NCBI RefSeq assembly: GCF_040115645.1
Contig: NC_089549.1
Span: 558,001 to 622,000, forward strand
DNA length: 64,000 bases
Origin: Euwallacea fornicatus
Lineage: Eukaryota; Arthropoda; Insecta; Coleoptera; Curculionidae
Direction of reading: 5' to 3'
Positions 28,601-36,774 of the stretch are shown piece after piece; positions within the stretch are counted from its first letter, which is position 1, and every line of letters begins with the position of its first letter. The notes beneath the pieces are model-generated. The model was not told where the DNA came from, ran no database searches, and saw only the letters and a program-made list of their open reading frames with translations. Both the position numbers and the translations under genes were made by a program.

Positions 28601-29813
28601 GGAACCAACTCTTGCTAGGCCTATGGCAGGATTTAAATTTGATACCTGGAAATGAAGATCATTGTTGCAGTGTGTAATTTTAATGAAAAATCTGTGTCTG
28701 TGTTAACATTAAATTTCACAATTAACTAAGTTAGCTTATTGATTCTTCCTTACAGTGGTAAAATCATAAGAAATAGTTGATTAAAGAATGTAGAGCAGAA
28801 TTTAAATGTATTTTTTTTTTTGGTAAATGGTGATCTGGTTTGAATTGTTCCCTATTAGCTAGTCTTCAACCATGGAGATTAGGCCTTGGTGATACCAGCC
28901 AAGCCAATTGATTGAATATCAGCTCATAGGGATAAATGTAATTGATGTTAGTGGATAAGATGTGACTTTAATATTTTAGCACATAAAGTGACTAAGTAAA
29001 GTTGACAAAAGTTTCAGTTATAAACTCAATGACATAAACACCCACTTACATTTTTAGTTTTCAAACCCTGGCTTTTCTCGCCTTCTTTTTTCTGAGCATC
29101 CTCACTTATAGTACGGCAGTTCTGGGGTGTAACCCCCTTTTCAAAGTCAATACTATGGGGAACTCTGTTCAGAGCAATGAAATATCGCTTCAAAATGACC
29201 AATTTATAGTAAAGGGATTTCGAGGATAATGTGGAATGTGCTGCTTCAGAACATAAGGACATTTGTTCGTTGTTCAAACTTTGTATGCACAATTTTAATT
29301 GGTCAGTTGCTGAAGGAATAAAGAAAACAATATCCATCACACATTTTTTAAATATTAGAAATTTTACTTGGCTGTGGTCCCCAGGCCCACTGATTTAAAA
29401 GTGCATCCATAAGTGGTGCTTTCTCCTTTTTATCTACTGTTTGCGCTGCTTTTTCCGCATCAAGTTTCTGGCATGGAGTGCAATTGCACCCTGTCTGCGG
29501 GCCACAAATCCCATCACAACAGGCACAAGTAAGCACCTTAAGGATTATCAATGAAAACATGGCATAAAAAACTATAGGTCTCATGTACCTTTTGGCCACA
29601 ATAGTATTTGCCAAACTCGCCCTCCCTGGCCATCACCCCAGCACTGTTTAGTAAACCAGAGGAGAAACTCCCAGTGAGTTCTCCCTCTGATACCATGGCA
29701 TTCCATGTATTGACCAAGTTTTCGTTGCCGTAAAAAATATTCTCTATGTTAGATTTGAGCCATTTCAGGTCCAGCCGTGGCTGGGCCCTCAATTGGGTCT
29801 TTGGGTGGGACAT
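5570..29813 (-). CDS. HERC2: HERC2 giant E3 ubiquitin-protein ligase, complete
   Basis: HECT-class E3 ligase acting in DNA-damage signalling, centrosome integrity and proteasome regulation in animals. I read 69 exons on the minus strand from the ATG at 29813 to the stop at 5570-5572. They total 14,505 nt (4,834 residues), divisible by three and close to vertebrate HERC2 in length. Domain order follows the family: N-terminal region with a Cys-rich insert, first RCC1-like propeller (about 457-835), cytochrome b5-like (about 1180-1265), MIB/HERC2 (about 1935-2005), UBA-like (about 2490-2525), CPH/SH3-like (about 2590-2740), ZZ finger (about 2745-2795), DOC/APC10-like (about 2810-2980), second propeller (about 2985-3375), third propeller (about 3972-4345) and HECT (about 4440-4834) with the catalytic Cys in SYTCFF. 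Most introns are 45-60 bp and two appear to use GC donors. No frameshift or stop was found, so the gene looks functional. A small gene is nested antisense in the intron 22814-23976. Some exon ends may be off by a few bases. Confidence 0.95.
7745..9671 (-). other. HERC2: HERC2 third RCC1-like propeller (RLD3)
   Basis: Exons 7745-8175, 8402-8666, 8725-8998, 9051-9171 and 9379-9671 encode repeated blades. Their signatures include YGWGHNHRGQLGG, YSWGEGEDGKLGHGN, YTWGKGRYGRLGHGDSEDQL, SWGDGDYGKLGRGG, YTWGKGDYHRLGHG and FTWGDNDEGQLGDGTTN. The first exon also carries the linker to the HECT domain (FRKVVQATMLREKHHGPVVELNR). The intron 8999-9050 has a weak donor (GTCCCA) but is required, because the flanking exons are in different frames. 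Confidence 0.92.
9721..12404 (-). other. HERC2: HERC2 linker between propellers 2 and 3
   Basis: Exons 9721-9971, 10022-10267, 10318-10515, 10568-10774, 11263-11621, 11672-11909, 12059-12276 and 12330-12404. The block contains the conserved jelly-roll-like segment SGREWSDWSSEV...DELRWTFVSDSSVNGWGWRFTVYP (10568-10774), the helical region with LLELCVTELEDT and IPGAEALRVEFDRR (11263-11621), and WFRRYCNAARVAKAL (9721-9971). A low-complexity Ser-rich stretch is encoded in 11672-11909. All are collinear with HERC2 of other animals. Confidence 0.88.
12453..14408 (-). other. HERC2: HERC2 second RCC1-like propeller (RLD2)
   Basis: Exons 12453-12623, 12673-12872, 13020-13094, 13372-13495, 13547-13740, 13795-13993, 14142-14260 and 14315-14408. 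Blade signatures include FVWGLNDKDQLG, FACGEGTNGRLGLGH, FSWGEGEDGKLG, YTWGLGEYGRLGHGDN, FSWGDGDFGKLGRGG, WTWGKGDYFRLGHGTDQH and FAWGDNDHGQQGNGTT. The propeller is complete, with seven blade signatures visible. Confidence 0.92.
14463..15130 (-). other. HERC2: HERC2 DOC/APC10-like domain
   Basis: Exons 14463-14731 and 14877-15130. Landmarks are WQSNGFQGKHWIRLEIYPNI, VDPADNSYMPS and CRNNGIDCKIHGIYLVG, the APC10/DOC jelly-roll seen in cullin-7, APC10 and HERC2. The exon 14463 end joins the second propeller directly. Confidence 0.9.
15192..16054 (-). other. HERC2: HERC2 CPH, SH3-like and ZZ zinc-finger segment
   Basis: Exons 15192-15330, 15468-15798 and 15851-16054. In protein order: the CPH-like part (NDEYAMYVRDNVEVGMLVRCC and TYWIRFIHVELLGFPP), an SH3/MIB-like part (KVGDRVRVKPSVTTPRYKWG and FPKQQNWTGLLSEMELVPS), then the ZZ finger with paired Cys (GVACNGC, FKCKVCDSYDLCDNC) and the closing NHRHSF histidines. 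The zinc ligands all appear to be present. Confidence 0.88.
16517..16690 (-). other. HERC2: HERC2 UBA-like exon
   Basis: The exon encodes HPIVNQIVEMGFTKKAVEAA, whose MGF loop and following helix are typical of ubiquitin-associated (UBA) folds. In vertebrate HERC2 the equivalent segment reads MGFSRRNIEFAL. The acidic exon 16216-16373 follows (TESMSSVYESDTES). Confidence 0.75.
18620..19074 (-). other. HERC2: HERC2 MIB/HERC2 domain exons
   Basis: Two exons (18620-18812 and 18864-19074) encode MKIGTRVVRGADWKWGDQD followed by GVGRIIAELGDDSWIRVEW and TNSYRMGVEGKYDL. This is the complete MIB/HERC2 fold with its W, G and Y landmarks, split by a 51-bp intron inside the WGDQDG loop. Confidence 0.9.
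22162..22575 (-). other. HERC2: HERC2 cytochrome b5-like domain exons
   Basis: Exons 22162-22430 and 22484-22575. Landmarks are LIRKADLENHNLDGG and NRVYDVQDFR, matching the atypical cytochrome b5 fold of HERC2. The typical haem-binding HPGG is absent, as expected for HERC2, so haem binding is unlikely. The intron between them (22431-22483) starts with GC rather than GT. Confidence 0.87.
22432..22483 (-). other. HERC2: Probable GC-AG intron in HERC2
   Basis: On the minus strand the exon ends GGTGGCAG and the intron opens GCAAGT, the standard GC-donor consensus. No GT lies at a position that keeps the frame. Joining here restores DGG-R-WLVLNN, collinear with the family. Confidence 0.72.
23515..23916 (+). 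CDS. Small nested gene, 88-residue hydrophobic protein of two similar exon-encoded halves
   Basis: Two exons, 23515-23644 and 23780-23916, lie on the plus strand inside the HERC2 intron 22814-23976. The intron has clean sites (CAG|GTAAGC and TTGTTAG|G) and the join gives 267 nt with a single stop. The ATG has a favourable context (AAAAATGG). AATAAA follows at 23943-23948, only 27 bp after the stop and 30 bp from the next HERC2 exon. The protein is rich in Leu and Ile with scattered Lys and His. Each exon encodes one unit: IDVLEIPIHIFMGLSKAGLI in exon 1 and LHVLEIPKFIGHLLLKGLHI in exon 2, an internal duplication around VLEIP. I recognise no family. It could be a small membrane- or lipid-associated protein. 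No clear signal-peptide cleavage site is visible. Coding status is inferred from splice sites, frame and the repeat. Confidence 0.66.
25460..25620 (-). other. HERC2: Second probable GC-AG intron in HERC2
   Basis: The exon ends TGGGGCAAG and the intron opens GCAAGTTCC; the acceptor is a CGGTTTTTAG. Joining at GC restores the blade sequence YTWGK-GEGWKLGH. No nearby GT keeps the frame. Confidence 0.72.
26476..26900 (+). mobile_element. 5' fragment of a mariner-superfamily DNA transposon in a HERC2 intron
   Basis: Begins with the terminal motif ATACAGGGTGTTCC at about 26476. About 310 bp later is an ATG at 26790 opening MPRFTNNEYADMVLVYVEVQ. This resembles the N-terminal helix-turn-helix (DUF4817-type) of a widespread insect transposase. 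The frame decays after about 30 residues (stop near 26889). No catalytic domain or right terminus was found nearby, so this is a truncated relic. Confidence 0.65.
29050..29813 (-). other. HERC2: HERC2 N-terminal exons with Cys-rich insert
   Basis: Exons 29050-29309, 29368-29536 and 29589-29813. Family similarity is clear in ARPRLDLKWLK-like N-terminal residues (here QPRLDLKWLKSNIENIF), NQWAWGPQP, and KLVILKRYFIALNR. Between them is a cluster of Cys beginning at KYYCGQK and continuing VLTCACCDGICG, GCNCTPCQKL (exon 29368-29536). The start at 29813 is the first ATG in frame with this conserved N-terminus. Confidence 0.85.
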
Positions 29814-30279
29814 TCGACTAAACTACACACATATTTTTTAGATATTTTTGCATTTTTGGGAAAGAAGAAAAGGGTCGATAAACGATTTGCAGATTGATGC
29901 TGTTTGATTAAAAACGTCAGTGTCATAACCAGCTGAATATTGAAAACAATAGAGCTGATTGGCTGAGTAAATTAAGTAGAGAAAATTTACATGGTGAAAA
30001 TTTTATTTTAAAATGAAAGTTTTTTTTATTATGTATCATTTATTATAATGGATTACTATCGGAAGACCCTCTACCTCGAAGTATATGTAAATGGTAAAAG
30101 AATTAATGCCAGTTTTATTAATAAAATACTTTGAAATCTCATGTTTTGACGTTTTCATTTATTAGCCAATCAGCACCGCAATGTGGCAGGTCCGGATTTA
30201 GAACTATTTTAAATTTCACAAACCAGTCCTGGTTGTTCTTAATTTTGAAAAATTTGCTAAAAATTTTAGTTAATTGAAA
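29814..30279. promoter_or_regulatory. Shared bidirectional promoter region of HERC2 and ISCA1
   Basis: The two start codons diverge with only 466 bp between them. An 11-bp CCAAT-box-like word, AGCCAATCAGC, occurs at 30164-30174 on the plus strand and again on the minus strand at 29954-29964 (read as GCTGATTGGCT on plus). They lie about 106 bp upstream of the ISCA1 ATG and about 141 bp upstream of the HERC2 ATG. CCAAT boxes bind NF-Y in animals; activity here is inferred. No convincing TATA box was seen. Confidence 0.6.
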
Positions 30280-31357
30280 ATGGCAGCAAAAACTGTTGCC
30301 ACTGCCACAGTGAGGGCCGTTAAACGAAAATTACTCCCTACCAGACAAGCCCTAACTTTAGTGAGTATATAGAATTCAAATTATTATATAAATCTCATAA
30401 CCTCCAATTTTGTTTACTTCGTTTCAAACTCTATTTTCGAAAATATCCTCATTTTTTCAGACGCCCGCAGCTGTAAACAGAGTAAAGGAGCTGCTTAAAC
30501 ACCATGAAGAATACGTAAGTTAAAACTCTGTGTAAATAATAACAATTAGCAGTATTTAGTAATTTAGTATTTGCAACAAAGTCAAGAACTATTCTTGAAT
30601 ATGAAGTAAAGAATAGAGTACAAGTTTAAATTTGATTAGTCCCACATGTAATTTAAATAGGAGGGAAACATTAAAGTTAGACCTAAATAGTACCAAAATT
30701 ATTCAAGTTTCACCAAGTTTAGTGAGAGTTAAAGGTGGAGAAAAATTATAGATGTTCCTGTTGACTTTAAAATTAAGAACTTATGGATCATTATTGCTTC
30801 TTGGTTGCAAAAGCTGTTTAAATTATAGAGCTATTTCAGTTTTTCATTTAATAATTTCTATCCTGGAATATTGACATTGATTCCTCACTAAAATCCCTTT
30901 TTGGAGTTTAAAACAGCACAAAAGCAAGCAAAAATTTCTTTTCATCTTGTCTGGCTTCTAATACTACAACATCATTCATCAGCGGCATTTAGACTTTCCC
31001 ATATATGCATATCTCTATTTCCACAATCACAAATAATTTCAGATGGGATTAAAAATTGGGGTCAGACAAAGAGGATGTAACGGACTTTCATATACCCTGG
31101 CTTATGCCACTACAAAGGGTAAGCAATTTAAAACGTTATCCTTCAAGTATTTGTATTAACCAATTTAACATAATCCAGAAAAACTGGATGAAGAAGTAGT
31201 TCAAGATGGAGTCCGGGTCTTTATAGACAAAAAGGCCCAACTTACACTATTAGGAACTGAGATGGATTATGTCCAAAACAAATTAAGCTCTGAATTTGTG
31301 TTTAACAATCCAAATATAAAAGGAACATGTGGCTGTGGGGAATCCTTTAGCGTGTAA
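30280..31357 (+). CDS. ISCA1: Iron-sulfur cluster assembly 1 homologue, mitochondrial (ISCA1; MagR in flies)
   Basis: A-type Fe-S assembly protein that acts late in mitochondrial biogenesis of [4Fe-4S] proteins together with ISCA2 and IBA57. Four exons (30280-30360, 30461-30514, 31043-31118, 31179-31357) sum to 390 nt, giving 129 residues, the usual family length. The Arg/Lys-rich N-terminus (ATVRAVKRKLLPTRQAL) fits a mitochondrial targeting signal. The three cluster-ligating Cys are present in RGCNGLSY and GTCGCGESF. The gene is divergent from HERC2 and probably shares its promoter region. A poly(A) signal is at 31878-31883, about 520 bp after the stop, close to the 3' end of the convergent STIL-like gene. 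Identity is very secure. Confidence 0.96.
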
Positions 31358-32003
31358 AAAATATTAAGCTGATGTAGTACAATTTTTAAATTGTTAGCAA
31401 AAGGCTTTAAGCGAATGTTTGCACTCGACTTTAAGCGTTGTGGAAAACGTTTTTTCTCCTTTGTACTATGTAATAAGTGAGATTTGACCAATAATTGAGG
31501 TTTCTTTTCACTCAGTTGTTAAATTTGCAGCCATTAGTATAGCTTTCTTCATGTATCAACTGCATACATCCCATAATATAATCTTTCTAACCAACGGGTT
31601 ACATTGGTGACTGAACTGCAAAAGCGGGGACGACATTGACTTGCATTTTGTAAATTCTGCGCATGATAAAATTAGGGACGCATCAAAAATTACTTGGTTG
31701 AATGGATTCAACACACTGTATAACGCACCAATGTTATCAATACTTTCACGAGTCACCTTGAGTTAAATGTACGATTGGTAGAAAAATATTTCTTATATGC
31801 GTGGAAGTAATATCAAATGATCAATATCCTATGGAAGTATGTGGTATCAAGAGCAGGATTTTTTTGGAAGTGTTTGAAATAAACTCATTTATTATTATAA
31901 TAAATTGTTATTTATTTGTCATTGTACATAATTCAAATATATAAACATTTGAAAAAAAAAATCTATAATTATGTTTAATTTATACATTGACCTTTGTGGG
32001 ACG
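31358..32003. other. Convergent 3' region between ISCA1 and the STIL-like gene
   Basis: Contains the ISCA1 3' UTR up to AATAAA at 31878-31883, and AT-rich sequence that should include the 3' UTR of the minus-strand neighbour. A 66-codon minus-strand open frame at 31556-31756 shows no recognisable similarity. Confidence 0.5.
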
Positions 32004-34469
32004 TTATAGAAGCTTGGGTTGCTGTTTCAGTTTAGAAATATCCAAGATTTTCGGTGAATGTTTTGAACTTTGGTGCTTTAGAGGCTTAAGAAATTCTTTC
32101 TCGTTTTGAAGGGTGTTCCTGATTAAATTGTACTTCTTCATATATTGCACAGTCGCAAACGAAAACTCCGGCCGATTTTTAATTCCCGCTTGTTGGTTTT
32201 TACTGGATTGCTGCTGGTCTAATTTGGCTAGATGCTCCGCAGGAAGGTATTTTAATAGTAATTGTTTTACTGCGATGCTAACGTCGTCTTGAGAGTAACA
32301 CATTCCTGCTGAATCCTTAGACGATCTGAATTTTTAATGAAATTTATAAAAATATTTTGTCCACAATTTTTAATTCAGAAGTGTTCTTACGAGCTACTTT
32401 CGTCAATAGGTACATCAACTCCAACTTTCCTCAAATGTTTTAATGCAGCTTCTTTCACCTTGTGCATGGTTTGGTTATTTAAATTGGCTTCGCCAGCATT
32501 ATACGCGATTTCCTCTGCCGTTTGTATTTGAGCTTTACGTAGGATTTTATTTACTTGTGTCTGAAATAATAAAAAATATAACATGGAATCATCTATGTCA
32601 AATGCCCTTGGTATCACACTTACCATAAGATTCTTGTAAAAGGTCATTTCAACTTGTGAAGTGTCGTCGTCTTCTCTGAAATACACAAAAATCTTGAAGT
32701 AATGATAAGCCTCATTTAAAGGTTTAAAAGTGTCATATTACATTATTGTTTCCGAAACTTACGATTCTGAATCTTCAAAAGCGTTCATTTCAATTTGAAT
32801 ACTTGGTTCAGGACTAGGACACGTCTCTCTCACTTTTATTGGCTCTTTGAAAACCAATGAGGTATCAACCAAAGTTCCCTTGAAATTGTTTTCATCTTTG
32901 TCCTTAGACTCGCTTTGTGTTGACTGTGTTTCGGTAATTTCCTGAATTTTCAGAGGTTCAGGCTTATAGTCTAGTACCTTGGCGATTCTTTCAGGAAATT
33001 CATTTTGGTTCTGCAATAATTTTATTAACCAATTAAATCAGAACCGAGAAAATTTTTCTTGGTTCACCTTAACGGGCCTTCTGAAAGACACTTCTAAGCT
33101 AGTCGTTAGGCCAATAGAGAAATTTTTATTTCCCCTTGGAGAGTTAAAAAACTCCCCTGCATTATGCTGGGTGCTTGTCACACATCTCTCCTGAACTTTA
33201 TTCCTCCCATTGTTATCTTTCTTAGACAAATCATAATTTTGATTAATAACTCCCTGTCTAATTCCATTCTGAACAGTTCTCTGATTCTCTCCAGTTTTAT
33301 GCATTGAAACTAATTCTGTAACTTGTTGCTGTAGCAGCAAAAGTTGGGAGTTTTGTTGGGCAATTTGCTGACTTTGTTGCGCTATAATCTTGAGCAAATC
33401 TTTGGCTGAAAAATCCTCATTATCTTTGAGTTTTACAATTTCAGAATGGCAAGTATCAGTGCAGCAATCACATGGTTTAGGAGAAATTTTCATTTCTGAT
33501 TGATGTTCTTGTTTGATATTTGATCTCGCTTCATCATGGTAATTGTTGTAACGATGCATTTGTGGATGTACAAAAGGGGATATTGGGTTACTATTTAGTG
33601 TCTGAGTATGCATTATATGGTTCCTTTCAACTGTAATGGGCCTTTGGTCATCAATTTTGGGCATATATTTATTATCTGATTGGTCATATGGTTGAAAACA
33701 TTTTTCAGAAAAAGGAAATGTTTTTCTTTCTAATGATGCACTTTTAGCTATCTGAATTTCAGAACCAACCCCTTTATAGTTAAAAATGTCCTTAACGGAG
33801 TCATTTAAAGCCACCTCATGGTGGGAATTCTGGGATTGCAAAAACTCCTTGTAAGTACTTGGAACATATTCCTTTGCCACTTCCTCCTTATCTGAAACTT
33901 CTGTTTTTAAGGGCCTTTTTGGCTCATTTTTAGGTAAGTCTATTAGGCTAAGATCTAACTGCCGGTTAGGTATATTGGCCATATACATTTGCTCAAAATT
34001 CAGAGGTCCAGTTTTAGATATCAACGGACTTGTTGAGGTAGGTTTACTTAGATGTATTTGTCTTATATTCGTGTTATTTTCAACTTGATTGTTAATAGTT
34101 TTTGTGTGCAGCTGTGGACCCTCAAAACGAACTTTCTTTAAAATCGAACTGTTTGTTTGGGGGAAGTTTTTAGGCACATTCTCTTTATTTTCTGTTAAAC
34201 AATCGTTGTCACAAGTGCGTTGTTGATGTTTCCACTGCTCATAAGGAGTGAAGTTATTTTTGCTCGTTACATTAGAGGGGCACAATAGAGAAATTTCAGG
34301 CACAACTGGTTCTCCTGACAACTGAAATTTGGAAACAAAACACAACTAGATTCTTTTTATGGTGAAATTAATGTTGTTAAATTTTGGTGGGGAATTGGAA
34401 AACTTTGCTTACCATTTGCCGGGAAATTTGGGCCGGAGGGCGTCTTGGGAGATCGTAAAATGAATCCAT
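32004..34469 (-). CDS. ana2: Ana2/STIL-family centriole duplication protein
   Basis: Scaffold that links the PLK4 kinase with SAS-6 when a new centriole forms. Six exons on the minus strand: 34413-34469, 33068-34321, 32763-33010, 32624-32675, 32391-32560 and 32004-32325, together 2,103 nt (700 residues). Support for the family is a central coiled coil around residues 320-360 (DLLKIIAQQSQQIAQQNSQL, then LLLQQQVTEL) and a C-terminal STAN-like motif around residues 645-660 (FSFATVQYMKKYNLI), the most conserved parts of Ana2/STIL. The first exon encodes a Pro/Arg-rich N-terminus (YDLPRRPPAQI) that might serve as the SAS-4/CPAP-binding site, which is inference. The rest is low-complexity and disordered in character, rich in N, S and Q. 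The symbol is given by family, since orthology is based on these motifs only. The upstream ATG at 34469 is preferred because exon 1 splices in frame into the long exon. Confidence 0.78.
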
Positions 34470-34955
34470 ATATCTTTATTTATTGGAAAATGTGAAATAA
34501 TGCAGCAGAACGCTTGAATTAAATAGGGGTTTCAGTATGAAATGTAAACTTGTTTAAAAAGATTCCGTTGGACGTCAATGAGGTTAGATTTCCTCATATG
34601 ACAACTTAAATGACAGTTACATTCAGATGAATAAAACTGATCGTATCATCATTTCGTTTCTTTCTAATTTTTGTTACGCGACTGATAATCTGGCACCTTC
34701 CATGCAGTCGCAATTTCTGCAGATGCGCTTTTTCAGGTTCAATGTACGTGTCTTCATAAAAATCGTTTTTAATGTGTTTCTCCACACAAATTCCTGACGA
34801 ATTAATTATTTTTATCACTTAATCAATGTTTCACGGTTAACGTGATTTGTTTTTGACATAAAGAGCATTTTTTTAAAATGTCGTCTTTCTTTCATTTCAC
34901 ACATTTTTAATAAGTTGCTTCGTACAGGTTCCCTTCAGCAGGTTTTCGCCAGGCA
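34470..34955. other. Upstream region of the STIL-like gene
   Basis: Should contain the promoter of the minus-strand STIL-like gene. A minus-strand open frame at 34606-34818 has only GTG at its beginning and no internal in-frame ATG, so I do not call it a gene. Confidence 0.45.
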
Positions 34956-35930
34956 AAAGGTATGCTATGGCATGAATCTGTAGTATGTTTATCATACCAT
35001 GATACTATAGTGTGTATATATACATGCCGAACTATTACATATATACTATGGTATGCCACTCTAGTTCATACTATAGAGTGAAATACTTGCCCAAACCATA
35101 GTATGACATATTAACCCATAATGAAGTACGAGTAGCCTATGCCACTTCGTGGTATAAGCCTCCATATTGTAGTATGACCAGACGCATATTACGGCATGGA
35201 CAAATTTCCACATTAGAGTATAAGGTAATTACCACATAGTATAAGATAACTATCATATTATAGTATGGGTAACTATAATGGCATATGTCCGACGTAAGTT
35301 TCATACTTTAGTATGAAAGTTGCATACAATAGTATGAAAGTCCCACACTATGTATATAGTATGAAAGCTGCGCACTATAGTATGAAACTCCCCTACTACA
35401 GTATGAAAGTCCCATACTATAATATGAAAGTCCCATACTATAATGTGAAAGTCCCATACTACAGTATGGAAGTTGCGCGCTGCAACATGAACCTCCATAC
35501 TGTAGCACGAAAGTCCATACTATAGTATGAAATTCCCATACTACAGCATGAAAGTCCCATACTGCAGCATGAAAGTCCCATACTATAGTATGAAAGTCCC
35601 ATACTACAGCATGAAAGTCCCATACTACAGCATGAAAGTCCCATACTACAGCATGAAAGTCCCATACTACACCATGAAAGTCCCATACTACAGCATGAAA
35701 TTCCCATACTATGGTATGAAATTCCCATACTATGGTATGAAATTCCCATACTATAGTATGAAAGTCCCATACTATAGTATGAAAGCTGCGCACTATAGAA
35801 TGAAAGTCCCATACTATAGTATGAAAGCTGCGCACTATAGAATGAAAGTCCCCTACTATAGTACGCAATGTCCATACTATAGTGTGAAAGTCCCATACTA
35901 TAATACAACTCCCATACTATATATGGAATG
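34956..35930. repeat. 21-bp palindromic minisatellite with diverged flank
   Basis: From about 35296 to 35930 a 21-bp unit is repeated around thirty times, typified by CCCATACTATAGTATGAAAGT, with variants CTACAGCATG and CTATGGTATG. The unit contains a perfect 14-bp palindrome, CATACTATAGTATG. From about 34956 to 35295 the same palindromic words (such as CATAGTATG and ATACTATAG) recur at irregular spacing in decayed form. Because 21 is a multiple of three, open frames of up to 186 codons run through it on both strands (for example the heptad MKVPYYS). These are by-products, not genes. Confidence 0.93.
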
Positions 35931-36774
35931 ACTATCCATAAAAATTTTGTAATAATGGTAAATAAGCAACTCTTTCACAAAAAAATGAGTGTTTATTGAA
36001 AATTAAATGTTATGCTCCATTAAACCCATTATGCTAAAAATAATATATTAACAGCAATAAATTATTCGCCTAATTATTTACATGTTTTTTTAAAATTTAT
36101 TTAATGTATAATAGCAGAACTTATTTCACAATATGCTTTGATCTATAAATATAATATAGTAAGGTAAATCATCCTCTTCCTTGCACATAGATCCCAAGTA
36201 GTGCATAAGTAGAATTGCAACAATCCTTATGAATTTTCTATTAGCATGACAATTGCCTTTTAAAAAATACGTTAACAGCTAAATCTCACACAGTTTGGCA
36301 ATCATATTGCGCTTAAAACTGCATGAAGATTTCAAAATAACTACTGACAACAATGTCATCGTTTCAATATAAATTAAAATGTTGTCATACTATGAAGTAT
36401 GATAAGGAGTATTTTACCGAGTTCGGTAAACGCATCACGAGCGCTTCAGACACCGGCCCATCTCACTGCAAGTTATTAAAACTAGTGGTAAAAAGAGCGA
36501 CTAAAATTGTCTCACACATTAATACCGTACCCGGCTATTATTGACATATGGGGTAATGACATTGGATCCAGCAGTCACTATATGAATTTGACAGTATTTC
36601 AACTTGTTTTAGTGAGGTGACAGTAATAAAACTTCCAATTAACGGATGGAATGGAATTATGTACGATACACCAGCCGGCAATTTTATTCTGTCAAAATAA
36701 AACTTGATTTGAGTTAGATCCTAAATAGAGACTGAAATGAGCTTAATAAATCAAGCAATTCATGATACAGGGCG
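35931..36774. other. 3' region of AUP1 and unassigned sequence
   Basis: The minus-strand poly(A) signal for AUP1 reads AATAAA at 36683-36688, about 87 bp after the stop. The rest is AT-rich with no supported gene; short open frames such as 36353-36544 have no recognisable similarity. Confidence 0.5.

Noticed and set aside
34606..34818. Minus-strand 70-codon open frame beginning with GTG
   Set aside because: There is no in-frame ATG, a stop lies immediately upstream, and no splice partner was found; it could at most be an unrecognised exon.
35296..35930. Minisatellite as a CRISPR array
   Set aside because: Units are contiguous without unique spacers and the host is a eukaryote.
35308..35931. 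Open frames of 134, 149 and 186 codons on both strands
   Set aside because: They are products of the 21-bp tandem repeat, whose length is a multiple of three; the translations are simple heptads with no gene-like features.
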